From Ctenosaura bakeri (taxonomy: Eukaryota; Chordata; Lepidosauria; Squamata; Iguanidae), in NCBI GenBank assembly GCA_948474755.1, contig CAOLHI010000958.1, positions 1 to 64,000 of the forward strand: a stretch of DNA of 64,000 nucleotides. Direction: 5' to 3'. Of the stretch, positions 48,401-58,254 are shown piece by piece; position 1 is the first letter of the stretch; every line of letters starts with the position of its first letter. The notes beneath the pieces were generated by a model that saw only the letters and a program-made list of their open reading frames with translations, did no database searches and had not been told where the DNA came from. The translations under genes and the position numbers were made by a program.

Positions 48401-48969
48401 CACTAGGCACTAGGTTGGGGAAAACTACACAAGGGCACTGAATAATTAAGAAATTGTGAACTTAATATTTCTGGGGCAATGTGTTTTAAATAAAGAAAAC
48501 ACAGGTTGTGTGGTGACAGCGACCATTAGTTTGTGTGTGGCTGTCCTCAGATCTGTCAAGATTGGGAACACATATTGGCTTCTTTAAGGCATATAACAAA
48601 CCAATTGACAAAACAATGCTGTGGATTCACTGTTGCTTTTTGTGTTTATCAGAGATAAAGAGAATTTATACCACAAGGACTTTATCTGTTGTTACCTGGT
48701 GCAGCATGTTTAGAGATTGCTAAGTACTGAAAAAATCTGGATGGTTGCTGTGTAGGGGGATGTAGGGTGGACAAGAATGCTCTTAGCAAAGTTGACTTAT
48801 GAAATAAAAGCAGTCAGAGGTAAAAACAGATGAGACAATCTTTTAGACTTTGGCTGGCATCCTGTTCATTAATTATAATGGCCTTAAATCAGATGAACAC
48901 CATTGCAACTCACTTTTTTGGTTGTTGAGGAAGTTGAAATTCTGTTCTGACCACATAATGACCAAATTC
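45489..48969. other. Noncoding stretch, no gene seen
   Basis: 45,600-45,665 resembles a LINE 3' tail (TTAAGCCACTCGGAGATCC, GGTGGAATATAAATATG). A reverse piece of the AGGCAGAGTGAGGCA repeat is near 47,855 and a weak short-repeat copy near 48,365-48,425. No supported gene. The 135-codon minus frame at 46,284-46,691 shows no family motif. Confidence 0.35.
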
Positions 48970-49110
48970 TCATCCAAAACATAGCTATCATGTTGCCTCT
49001 TAACCTTATCTTCCCCAGGCTAAACATACCCAGGTCCCCGAGCCACTCCTCATAGGGCATGATTTCTAGGCCTGCTACCGTTCTATCTTAATGAAATGAA
49101 ACTAGCATTG
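48970..49110 (-). mobile_element. CR1-type LINE fragment
   Basis: On the minus strand the text encodes the C-terminal block seen in CR1 ORF2: GLEIMPYEEWLGDLGMFSL-like residues. It comes from CCCCAGGCTAAACATACCCA and CCACTCCTCATAGGGCATG. It is short and has no other domain. Confidence 0.55.
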
Positions 49111-49218
49111 ATCACCCTTTGGTTGTCCTGGGATTTGACCAGTCAAGGATGCTTGCGGCGTTGGAATGGTGTAAATATGGCTGATCCCTCACTTTATCTC
49201 TGGAGCTGATGAGGGAAA

Positions 49219-49362
49219 GTGGTTGGGTTAGAACACTCTGGGTAGGAACATGGCATCAGGGTTCAGGTTCAACCACTGGCATCTCCATACACTATTTGGA
49301 AAAGACTCCTTTTTGAATCCTTGAAGAGCTGCTGTCAATTGCTGTCAACAATACTGTGTTAC
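49219..49362 (+). repeat. tRNA-derived SINE, diverged copy
   Basis: The box-B-like CAGGTTCAACCACTGGCATC is followed by AAAAGACTCCTTTTTGAATC, GAAGAGCTGCTGTCAA and GTCAACAATACTG. Same family as 2,600-2,731 and 19,211-19,330. Confidence 0.6.
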
Positions 49363-50320
49363 ATGGACCACAGATTTGCAAGTTACTTTTATAAAAGAAA
49401 TTTATAATCATAGTTACAACTGCAAGGCCCTCAGACAGTTCCTGATAGATTTTTAAAAGTTCCTGTTTCTCATTATTCGTAAGTAACTAAAATATTTATC
49501 TTTTAGCTAGTTTTTTAAAATCAGAAATCTACAATCTGCTGGTTTAAGGTACAAAACACTCTTAAATTGTTAGGCTTCAAACACTGTAAGTAAATGAAAT
49601 GCTTAAAGTTATACTAAAAAGGACTGAAGTTATACCTCATTGCCTTGTAATCACTATCCTTTACCTCACTATGCTGCTCCTCATCTGGTTACTTGCTGAT
49701 TTGTTTTTGTGGGTTCCTCTCTGATTGTATTCATCTGACAATCGACCACAGCAAAACTATAAAAAAAAATGCATTTTCCCTCTTGCATAGAGCTCCTTGA
49801 CCTTCCTTACTGAACCCTGTTGTTTCAAAGATAGGGAAAAGCCGTACGTTCGGTGTTCACCGGCTGCAGCTAAACTTGAGATGGTGTTTGAATGATGTCT
49901 GTCCCTCTGCTTGCACATTTTCTGCTTATGCTGTGTCAAGCCTGATTATCATCATAATCTCTCTTCTGTCACACTCTATAAATGTATGTCCCAATAAACT
50001 AAACAGGATTAATATTTTCAGTTCTATTTTTGTCACAGAAGGAAGCACAAGGAAGGGTTTCATTAGTGCTTTGTATAATAAATCCACCTACCAAACTTGG
50101 AAACTACATAGGAACCAGATTCTTCTACTACCACCCCTCCTCCTCCAGAGGAGAATTAAATTCCTAGGATGATACTCTGAAAGTACAATTAAGGAGACCA
50201 CTCGTGGAATATTTTATTAATATATGTGTATATTATTGGAAAGACTACTTTTGGACTACAGCTCTCATAATCTCCAGTGGGTATCTCCCAATGCCAGCTG
50301 TGGAATTCAAAGAATTAAAG
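49363..50320. other. Noncoding stretch, no gene seen
   Basis: No recognised feature. A short GGACTACAGCTCTCATAATC block at 50,253 recalls the short palindromic repeat. Confidence 0.4.
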
Positions 50321-50751
50321 GGCCTTTCTGCAACCTACCTTTTCTCAGTGCTGGGGCGCGGTAATCACACGAGCAGCCTCTTGTGAGAGGCTTTCGTGTC
50401 CCCGCTGCTTTGGCTCTGCAGGTGTTGCCTGCCAGCCGGTAGGCAACATAAGGGCTCCACCTCTTCCTTCCTCAGTGCAGCCTGGGATTTTCCCAGGCTG
50501 CGCTGGGGCAGAAAGCGTGAGCGGCGTGGCTCTGGAGACTCCACATGCACGATAAGTGTGTGTGGGGCCCTGGAATGATGCACGATCATGCACCATTTTT
50601 GGCTACAAGCCGAAAATGAAATATTGCACAATCGGCACCTGCCAGCCTTGGCAGCGTCACACGATTGTGAGGATGTCATGTGGACGGCTCCTTGCAATTG
50701 CATGACACTCCAGAGGCCCTTTTGCATGGCAAATACCATGCGAAAATGGCC
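50321..50751. mobile_element. GGCC-ended DNA transposon, second subfamily
   Basis: The left end is GGCCTTTCTGCAACC and the right end CATGCGAAAATGGCC. The interior is GC-rich with CGATCATGCACC / GTGCATGATCG-like hairpins and a GGCTACAAGCCGAAAATG block shared with the 12,843 copy (read there as TTTTCGGCTGTAAACC on the other strand). The flanks (AAG / TTA) do not match, and the right end runs straight into the MITE at 50,752. The unit is probably rearranged. Confidence 0.55.
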
Positions 50752-50932
50752 TTATAGTGTTATTACTCCACTTTCAATATCTTGTGGAATTCTGGGATTT
50801 GTGGTTTACTGAGACCAAAGAGCTCTCTGGCTGAAAATTCTATATGCCCCTCCTTCAACTGCAAATCTAAGGATTCCATAGTATGTCAAAAATGGAATAA
50901 TAACACTATAACAGTGTAGGGCAGAAATGGCC
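50752..50932. mobile_element. Foldback MITE lacking its left tip
   Basis: It begins inside the family's left arm (TTATAGTGTTATTACTCCAC) and ends with a normal GGGCAGAAATGGCC tip. The core GGAATTCTGGGATTTGTGG and its inverted partner GCAAATCTAAGGATTCC are present. The missing left tip is replaced by the right end of the 50,321 unit. Confidence 0.65.
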
Positions 50933-52506
50933 ATAGTCTACAGAAGTAACTTTTTCCAAGCTCTGATTCTACATTTGCTTACATGTCTTGCAACCTCTTT
51001 ATTGTTGAAATGTTCTCCTCAGAACCTGTTCTGCCTTTGCAATGCTGCAGGATGGTCTCATGGATAGTCCAAGATATTTTCTTAACTGAGATGAAGATGG
51101 CGATGAAGATGGCATCCCCTTCCCATTTGAAATACCAAAGCTGATGGTGTTGGCACCAGACTCTTACTTCAGCAGAGAGGATGAGCAATCAGGCCAGTTT
51201 ATGGGGTAAAGTAAAGTTGTGTGATGCCTACAACTGTCTTACAACTAAGGGGAACAAGGAGGAAGCTGCCCATGCCTTCCCTCTGTGGGGATCTGCTGCT
51301 TGAGGTGGCTGCTTCATTTTACCCAGTGGCAAAACTATTTCTAGCTGATTGTTATGTTTTTGTGGACAGAAACTCTGTGACTTCTCTGAATGTCTTTCTT
51401 TTAGTTCACAGACGTCCCAGAAAATTTTGAGCCAAGCAGTTAAGTTTTGAGAGGCAGTTGAGAGACCTGAAGCTCATTGAGAAATGTTTGCTAAATTGTA
51501 TTACCTGGACACTGTGGGGTTTAATACTATACCCTCAGGCCTTGCCAGCTTGTGACCCAACAAGTTCAGTTAGCAAGCTAAGTGCTATGGTTTAGCCATA
51601 TGCCCTGACTTCATGACCTGTCTCAGACTACCAAAGCAGGGCAGCTGAAACAAGTCCCTGTCACACCATGAGAACTGGCTCAGTGTACTGTTTTCAGCTT
51701 GGTAAGATATAAGTTACACAAGCCTATTTGAACATGCTAAACCTTTCCAGAAAAAAGAAGACTCTTTTTCAGACAGGTTGAGTACTTTCATGCGGGCTTG
51801 CATAATTTTTAACATGTTCAAAGTTTATATTTGAACTTTCGAAGCATCTTCTGAAAGAGCCAGGCCACTCTCAATAATTAGTACTTCATATATTTTATAT
51901 AATTAGTAGTTTATATATTTCTGTTTCTATAGACATGGATAAGAAATGTAGAAGAGGTACAATAAGGGTTTAATAATAACCAATTATTCTTGAGTGTGAG
52001 AAGTCAAATTTGTATTCCCCTTGTAGTAGTTTAATTACTTAGTTTTCAGTTTGTGTAATAGGCTAGTTTAGTTTTTGCTGGCATGTCATCTTTGTATCTG
52101 TTTTCTCCCTTATATGTTGTTCTATGTTGCTTTTAAAAGTATTTTAATAAAAATATTTAAAAAAATAATAATTAAAATACATAGTTCACGCTATGAATTC
52201 ATAATTCATACTAGCCCAGGTTAGAGAACATCTTAACATTTCATGGAAAGGAACTTTAAGGAAAACTCTGTTGTTCTGCCTTAGGGTTGACTTGCTAGTG
52301 TTGGGCTCAGTGATTTAATGTAACTTTTTTTGGGGGGGGGCACCAAGACATGGAAATCTTTATCTTCTGTCTACCAGAGGCAGTTCAGCTTATGTGTTAG
52401 TTCATGCTGTTTCTGTTGTCTCTGTTAATACAGGTATATGAATGAGAATTATACTTTGATGATTACAATTAAGGAAGAAAAAAATGCTTTTGAGTTTTGA
52501 ACTCAG
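50933..52506. other. Noncoding stretch, no gene seen
   Basis: No recognised feature. TTTAG-rich text occurs near 52,020-52,075 and a G run near 52,331. Confidence 0.4.
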
Positions 52507-52708
52507 ACTAGTTCTTCACTAAACTGTTATAGTGCTACTATTCCACTTTCAATATCCTCTGGAATTCTGGGGTTTGTAGTTTACTGAGGCCAAAGAGCTC
52601 TCTGGCTGAGAATTCTAAATGCCCCTCTTAAACTGCAAACCCCAGGATTCCCACAGGATGGTGAATGTGGAATAACAGTGCTATAGCAGCGTAGAATGGA
52701 AACGGTCT
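52507..52708. mobile_element. Foldback MITE with CAG duplication
   Basis: The 202-bp unit begins ACTAGTTCTTCACTAAACTG and ends AGAATGGAAACGGTCT, with CAG on both sides (52,504-06 and 52,709-11). The core GGAATTCTGGGGTTTGTAGT and its inverted partner TGCAAACCCCAGGATTCC are intact. Confidence 0.65.
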
Positions 52709-53152
52709 CAGTTTGCACCAATGGAAGTACATGGAAGATGAAGATGGAACACTAGAAAAGAGAGTAAATGGGACATTTTCAAAGCAGGTGAAAAAAGGAT
52801 GACAGAAGATTACTTGGGACTATCCCTGCCAAATTGGAACATTTGGAAGGTATGGCTTTCTTGTCTTTGGGCTCTTAGGCACTAAGCTGTGCTCCAAGAG
52901 TTGTACGGGGATCCTGGTGTTGGTGGTCTTCACCATCTATCTTGATCTGGACCAGGGACCTTGACAATTTCTATAGAAGTGTTACCTTGATTTCTGGGGG
53001 CCCAGGAGGGACACCTCAATGTGCTCACAATGGGGAAGGGAATTAGCAGAGCACAAGCTAGCAATGCGAGAGGAAGGGCAACCTAGCGAGATCTTGAACC
53101 CAATGTCTACGGGGTCAAGCCGAGTCAAGGAGCAAACAGAAGTAAATAATAA

Positions 53153-53659
53153 TTGTTGTTTTTATTGATGTACAACATAGTCAAACATGTGTATGCAACT
53201 GTCGGGACCTCCGCGGCCCCAGACGCAGCACCCGAGGAGGAGGACGACCCGGTCTCCTCGCGAGTAGCGGCGGAGGTCTCCTCGCGAGTAGCGGCGGAGG
53301 TCTCCTCGCGAGTAGCGGCGGAGGCCTCCGGCGCCGGGAACAGCTGCCCGGACGCCGTCGAGGCCACCGCCGCCGCAGAGGAGGCTATGGAGCCACCTGC
53401 CGCTACGGGAGGTCGTCCCGAGCCTGCCTGCCCTGACGCCACTGAAGACACCGACGGAGCCGGCGCTGCGGAAGAGAGTCGCCCGGAGGTCGCTGGGCTG
53501 CCGCTCACCCGCGGGCCCGATCCGGAGGAGCCTGACGGCCTCCCTCCCACGTTCTCGCAGCAGCGGCAGGCCAAGGAGGCTGCCCGTCGCTCCCGCCGGT
53601 TGCTGGAGCGTCAGCGGCAGGCTGAGGGCTTGCAGCTGGCTAAGGACGCTCAGCTGTGA
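53153..53659 (+). CDS. Open frame across LTR U3 (function unknown)
   Basis: A 168-codon frame opens just left of the LTR, and from 53,200 it lies within U3. Its product would be acidic at first (APEEEDDPV), then three exact VSSRVAAE octapeptides, an alanine/proline-rich middle and a strongly basic helix-like end (RQAKEAARRSRRLLERQRQ). In the 3' LTR the same frame is broken by one-base changes. It could be mere GC-rich open sequence, a relic of a 3' coding region overlapping U3, or a small accessory frame. No homologue is recognised and no start codon lies inside the LTR near its beginning. Confidence 0.3.
   Translation: MLFLLMYNIVKHVYATVGTSAAPDAAPEEEDDPVSSRVAAEVSSRVAAEVSSRVAAEASGAGNSCPDAVEATAAAEEAMEPPAATGGRPEPACPDATEDTDGAGAAEESRPEVAGLPLTRGPDPEEPDGLPPTFSQQRQAKEAARRSRRLLERQRQAEGLQLAKDAQL
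53195..53199 (+). repeat. Target-site duplication GCAAC (left)
   Basis: GCAAC directly precedes the TG of the 5' LTR and is repeated exactly at 59,327-59,331 after the CA of the 3' LTR. A 5-bp duplication is normal for Ty3/gypsy integrases. Confidence 0.9.
53252..53323 (+). repeat. Three 24-bp tandem units in U3
   Basis: Exact units starting GTCTCCTCGCGAGTAGCGG at 53,252, 53,276 and 53,300. The 3' LTR has two (58,524-58,571). The period is a multiple of three, so the open frame is kept. Such U3 repeats can act as enhancers in LTR elements, but there is no direct evidence here. Confidence 0.95.
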
Positions 53660-53723
53660 GCCCGGCTGAGGGCTCCCAGCTGTGCAGCAGCTTCAGGATT
53701 GGCCGGCGCCGGCGCCAGGCTCC

Positions 53724-53755
53724 TACTTTAGAGCCAGAGGGAGCCAGGTTCAGCA
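53724..53755 (+). promoter_or_regulatory. LTR core promoter and inferred transcript start
   Basis: A TATA-like TACTTTA at 53,724-53,730 lies 31 bp before 53,755. There the sequence ACGGAGCAACAA begins, the exact complement of the primer site at 54,077-54,088. In self-primed elements the primer is the very 5' end of the RNA, so the start is inferred at 53,755. The TATA box is imperfect. Confidence 0.6.
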
Positions 53756-54076
53756 CGGAGCAACAACCAACGGCTCTCCGTGTGTTGCCCGTCAGGGCTG
53801 CTGCCTTGTTCCTGCCTTGTTCCTGCTTTGTTCCTGCCTGCCTTGTCCCTGCTGTGGTCCCGCCTTGTTCCTGCCGAGACTCTGCTCGGAAGCCTTGCCA
53901 GCCAGCTTAACCCTTCGTTGCCCGGGTGAGGAAAACCCTTTCTTTTCGTTCCTGTTTATCGCCTGAAGTAAGGCTTGCTTTAGTTTTGCGGTGACTCTGC
54001 TGGCTGAGGCTTCCGGACGCCTGCCTCGGCCTGAGCCAGACCTAAGCCTGCCCGGCCCCGCCCAGCCGCCGACAGA

Positions 54077-54088
54077 TTGTTGCTCCGT
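54077..54088 (+). promoter_or_regulatory. Self-complementary primer-binding site
   Basis: TTGTTGCTCCGT begins two bases after the 5' LTR. It does not start with the TGG expected for a tRNA 3' end. Its reverse complement, ACGGAGCAACAA, occurs in the LTR at 53,755-53,766 (12 of 12 bases) at the predicted RNA 5' end. In Tf1 and sushi-type elements the RNA 5' end folds onto this site and primes first-strand synthesis. Confidence 0.8.
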
Positions 54089-54102
54089 CCCTGCCGGGCA
54101 GG

Positions 54103-55059
54103 ATGGAGGGGGAGAACGCCGCCCTGAGGGCTCAGGTAGCAGCCCTAGCGCAGGAAAATCAGAGCCTGCGAGCCCAAACGGACCAGATGACCCAGGCCCT
54201 GCAAAATTTGCAATTCCAGGTGGGACAGCTGCAGGCAGCCCGGGCTCCTGCAGCTAAAATCCCCATTGTTGTGCCGCAGCGTTTTCTGGGGATCCGGCGG
54301 ACCTAGAGACTTTCCTAGCAAACTGCCGCCTCTTCATACAGGTACGCGGCCAGGACTTTCCTACTGAGCGAGCCCAGGTGGCGTTTATCATCAGCCTGTT
54401 GTCAGGCTCGCCCGCTAAGTGGGCCACGCCATTGCTGCAACAGAACAGCGCGGTCCTGGACAGTATGGCGGCGTTCCTGCAGGCCTTCCGGGAGGTCTGG
54501 GCGACCCGGTGCGTGTGGAAACAGCGAGCCGGCAGCTTCGGCAGCTGCAGCAAGGGCGAGGTTCCGTGCGGGAATACACCACTGCTTTCCGCTTGCTCAC
54601 CCAAGACCTGGGCTACAATGATGCCGCCCTCCGAGACCAGTTCCGGGCCGGGCTGTCGCCGGAGATCCTGGACGAGCTGGCCCGCAGCTCGCCGCCTCCT
54701 ACCCTGGAGCGGCTGATACAGCTGGCCCTCCGCATCGACGGGCGCCTGGAAACCCGTAGGCAGGCCCGTCGGGCGGCGGCCCCTGGCCCGCGGCCAGTGG
54801 TGGGAGCGCGCTCCGGGACAGCTGCTCCACAAGACTCGCCTGCGGCTCGGCCCGCCGGCAGCGCGTCCGGTGGCGCTACGGACATGGAGGAGCCGATGCA
54901 GCTGGGAGGGGCCCGTCCTCGGCTGACTCCGGAGGAGAGAGAGCGCCGACGGCGCGGTGGACTCTGTTTGTATTGTGGCCTCGGTGGCATCTTGCCCGGG
55001 TGTGTCCCGCCAAGTCCGCCCCGGCTGGGAGACCGGGAAACGCCACCCCCCAGACCTAG
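54103..55059 (+). pseudogene. gag: gag (frame-broken)
   Basis: Gag coats the RNA and forms the particle. The ATG at 54,103 is the first after the primer site. Residues 1-50 are a coiled coil (ENAALRAQVAALAQENQSL). The capsid-like middle includes a LETFLANCRLF region and FIISLLSGSPAKWA, then VREYTTAFRLLTQDLGYND, typical of the retrotransposon gag family related to PEG10. A CCHC knuckle has its Cys codons at 54,965 and 54,974, and His and last Cys at 54,988 and 55,003 in the next frame. Length changes near 54,283, 54,497 and 54,988 break the frame; the last one splits the knuckle. The stop is TAG at 55,057-55,059. Confidence 0.85.
55035..55041 (+). promoter_or_regulatory. -1 ribosomal frameshift site GGGAAAC
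   Basis: G GGA AAC lies in the gag frame (codons GGA 55,036-38 and AAC 55,039-41), 15 bases before the gag stop. The -1 frame then stays open to 55,190 and leads towards protease. The same heptamer is used by PEG10 and sushi-group elements. GC-rich downstream sequence could form the needed structure, but this was not folded. Confidence 0.75.
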
Positions 55060-55177
55060 ATGGCCTGCGAGGCCTGGGGGAGCCTGGCGGCCAAGGGCCT
55101 GAGGATTCGCCTGCACCTAAACGTGACCCACTGTTGGTTGCCGCGACGGTGAGCCACGGCAATGCTGCGCCGCCCCG

Positions 55178-55402
55178 GTGGGGGCGATGATTGATTCTGG
55201 GGCATCTAACAACTTTCTCGACGCCCAGTTCGCCCGAGACCACTGCATTCCTCTGGAGCCGCTGCCCGAGTCCCGACCAGTGGAGACCATTGATGGACGT
55301 CTGCTGCGGTCGGGGCCTGTCACTCACCAGACAGCCGAGGTGGTGCTAGAGATCCAGGGGCACGTCGAGCGGATCCGGTTCCTGGTGACGGCGGTGCCCT
55401 GA
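55178..55402 (+). other. Aspartic protease domain
   Basis: MIDSGASNNFLDAQFA is the retropepsin active-site region (Asp codon at 55,193-55,195), followed by strand-like residues to FLVTAV. It cuts Gag-Pol. The frame ends early at 55,400-55,402 because of a length change; the following residues reappear in the next frame from 55,410. Confidence 0.8.
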
Positions 55403-55409
55403 CTTCCCA

Positions 55410-56612
55410 GTGGTTTTGGGAATGCCATGGCTCTCGCGCCATGACCCGCACATCTCTTGGTCCCGGCGCGAGGTGCTGTTCGCTTCCCACTACTGCCAAG
55501 AACACTGTTGGCCGGAGCGGCTGATGGCTGCATTGGAGTCCCCGGGGCCCGACTCCACAGTGGAGCTGCCGCATAAGTACCGGGATTATGCGGATGTCTT
55601 TGATCCAAAGGAGGCGGACCGCCTGCCGCCACACCGGGTTTACGACTGCGCCATAGACCTGGTCCCGGGTGCCCCGATCCCCGCAGGACGGATCTACGCC
55701 TTGTCTGAGCCGGAGCTGGTGGCCTTGCGAGAGTTCTTGGAAAAGAACCTGCGCCGGGGGTTTGTGCAGCCCTCCACATCGTCTGCCGGGGCCCCCGTGC
55801 TGTTTGTGCGCAAAAAATCGGGCGAACTCCGGCTCTGTAATGACTACCGCGCCCTAAACCGGATCACTATCCGGAACCGGGTATCCGCTGCCGCTAATCC
55901 CGGAACTGTTGGAGCGCTTACGGCACGCGAGGGTGTTCACCAAGTTGGACCTGCGGGGGGCTTACAACCTGGTGCGCATCCGGGCGGGGGACGAGTGGAA
56001 GACGGCGTTCCAGACGCGATACGGGCACTACGAGTACACCGTGATGCCGTTTGGTCTGTGCAACGCCCCAGCCGTCTTCCAGCACTTCGTCAACGACGTG
56101 TTTCGGGACCTGCTCGATCGCTTCGTGATCATCTATCTAGATGATTTTCTCATCTACTCGCCGAACCAGCGAGTACACGAAGCCCACGTCCGGACCGTCC
56201 TGCAGCGGCTGCGGGAGCACCGCCTCTACGCCAAGCTCGAGAAGTGCGCCTTCGACCTCCGCGAAGTCGACTTCTTGGGCTACCGGGTGACGCAGAAGGG
56301 TATTGAGATGGACCCGGCCAAAGTGGAGGCGATAGTGTCGTGGCGGCCACCGGGGAGCCACAAGGACGTGCAGCGCTTCCTGGGATTCGCGAACTTTTAC
56401 CGGAAGTTCATCCCGGAGTACGCAGAGCTGGCGGCGCCCATCACCAGCGTCCTCCGAGGCAAGGCGCCGTTCCGGTGGACTCCCGAGGCGCAGCAGGCCT
56501 TCGAGCGCCTCAAGGCCCGGTTCGTCTCCCAGCCGATCCTGCAGCTTCCGGACCCCAAGCGTCCGTTTGTGCTGGAGACGGACGCGTCAGATGTGGCGGT
56601 CGGCGCGGTCCT
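55410..56612 (+). other. Reverse transcriptase domain
   Basis: The frame from 55,410 gives [20 protein letters not shown] and LCNDYRALN. After a break near 55,880 the next frame gives [33 protein letters not shown] and the catalytic [11 protein letters not shown] (YLDD codons 56,134-56,145). Thumb and connection residues ([15 protein letters not shown]) follow. All are standard Ty3/gypsy RT motifs and intact. Confidence 0.93.
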
Positions 56613-56935
56613 GCTCAGGCGTCCGGACCGGAGGGCCAGCTCTTGCCGTGCGCGTACCACTCCCGGCAGCTCACTCCTCCCGAACAGAACTATACCATCT
56701 GGGAGAAGGAGCTCCTGGCGGTCAAGGTGGCGTTTGAGGCGTGGCGCCACCTCCTGGAAGGGGCCCAGCATCCGGTCCAGGTGCGGACGGACCACCGCAA
56801 CCTGGAGTTTTTGCAGACCGCCCGAAAGCTAACCCCGCGGCAGATGCGCTGGGCCCAGTTCTTCGCCCGCTTTGACTTCCAGCTGCAATACGTCCCTCGG
56901 GCCCACAACCGACGCGCAGACGCCTTGTCGCGGAA
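56570..56935 (+). other. RNase H domain
   Basis: It starts [14 protein letters not shown], changes frame near 56,613, then has [19 protein letters not shown] and the TDHRNLEFL block, ending in HNRRADALSR. It degrades the RNA strand of the hybrid. The Asp and Glu positions expected for catalysis are visible. Confidence 0.9.
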
Positions 56936-57149
56936 GCCGGAGTACGCCGCCACGGCCGAGGCTGACGTCCGGTCCACGATCCTCCGACCCGAGAACTTCG
57001 CCGCCGCCGTCGATGTGGCGGACCTGTCGCGGCGCATCCGCGCGGCTCAGGCCGGGGAGCCGTTCCAGCAGCGGTTGCAAGCGGAGGACCCCGCATCCCC
57101 TTGGTCCCGTCGAGAGGGTCTGTTGTACCACCGGGGCAGGCTGTTCGTC

Positions 57150-57830
57150 CCGGCGGGGCCTTGCCGGGAGGAAGTCCTTCGTCTCTGCCATGACGGGAGG
57201 CCGGCCGGGCACTTTGGCCTCTTCAAGACTCTTCATCTGATCCTGCGAGAGTTTTGGTGGCCGCGGGTGCGGAGCGACGTGGATCGCTACGTCCGGTCCT
57301 GTCCAGTGTGTCGACGGGCCAAAGACCCGCCTGGGAAGCCCGCCGGGCTACTGCAGCCTCTGCCGACTCCTGCAGGGCCCTGGCGGCTAATCTCCATGGA
57401 CTTTGTGACGGAGCTGCCGCCGTCCCGAGGCCACACCACCATCCTGGTGGTAGTGGATCTGTTCTCAAAGATGGCCCACTTCGTGCCATGCCCGGCTTAC
57501 CCTCCGCCAAGGAGACAGCTCGTCTCGTCCTACAGCATGTCTTTCGGCTACACGGCCTGCCAGAAGGTGTGGTGACTGATCGGGGGCGCAGTTCACCGCT
57601 CGCTTCTGGCAGAACCTCCTGCAACTCCTGGACGTCAAGCCACACCTGTCCTCGGCGCACCACCCGCAGACGGACGGCCAGACCGAGCGGACCAACGCGA
57701 CCCTGGAGCAGTACCTGCGCTGCTACAGCTGCTACCAGCAGGACACCTGGAGCGAATCCTTCCGTTGGCCGAGTTCGCATACAACAACGCCGTACACGCC
57801 TCCACGCGGCAGTCGCCGTTTATGGCCACC
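57150..57830 (+). other. Integrase HHCC and DD35E core
   Basis: The zinc-binding part has [11 protein letters not shown] and CPVCRRAK. The core triad is Asp in MDFVTE (codon 57,399), Asp in VVTDRG (57,578) and Glu in DGQTERTN (57,685). About 35 residues separate the second and third, giving DD35E. Frame changes near 57,495, 57,587 and 57,754 interrupt it. The 5-bp GCAAC duplication agrees with this integrase type. Confidence 0.9.
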
Positions 57831-58254
57831 TATGGCTACCACCCGAGATGGTTCCCGCCCGTCGGAGCTCCGTCGGCTGTGCCGGCAGCCGACCAATGGC
57901 TGCAGGAACTGCGTGCCCTACAAGCCGTTCTGCGATCCCAGCTGGAGGAAGCCAAGGAGCAGTACAAGCGGACGGCGGACGCACACCGTCAGCCGGGGGG
58001 CTCCGCTACAGGTCGGAGATAGAGTATGGCTGTCCACCCGCTACCTCCCCTCCTCTCGCCCAAACCGGAAGTTAGACGCCCGCTTCATCGGCCCCTTCAC
58101 CATCACGGCCCAGGTCAACCCTGTCGCCTTCCGCCTGCAGCTTCCACGATCGCTCCGGATCCACCCCGTGTTCCACCGTTCGCTGCTCCAACCGGCAACG
58201 GGGGTGCGGCCCGACGCCGGGCCGGGTACGCCCCCCGGTCCTGTCACGGTCGAC

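Larger units (their letters stand above)
53200..54074 (+). repeat. 5' LTR (875 bp)
   Basis: It runs from TGTCGGGACC to CGCCGACA. U3 (to about 53,754) is very GC-rich and open in one frame. R would start at about 53,755. A CTGCCTTGTTC-type degenerate repeat lies at 53,800-53,870. No AATAAA is present, so the polyadenylation signal is not obvious. It holds three 24-bp units at 53,252-53,323, against two in the 3' LTR. Confidence 0.93.

Noticed and set aside
54075..54095. tRNA primer-binding site
   Set aside because: It does not begin with TGG after the LTR, and the exact match to the LTR explains it better.
54254..55327. 357-codon minus-strand open frame over gag
   Set aside because: It lies opposite gag in GC-rich DNA, where stops are rare. 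It shows no family motif, while the plus strand encodes clear retroelement domains.
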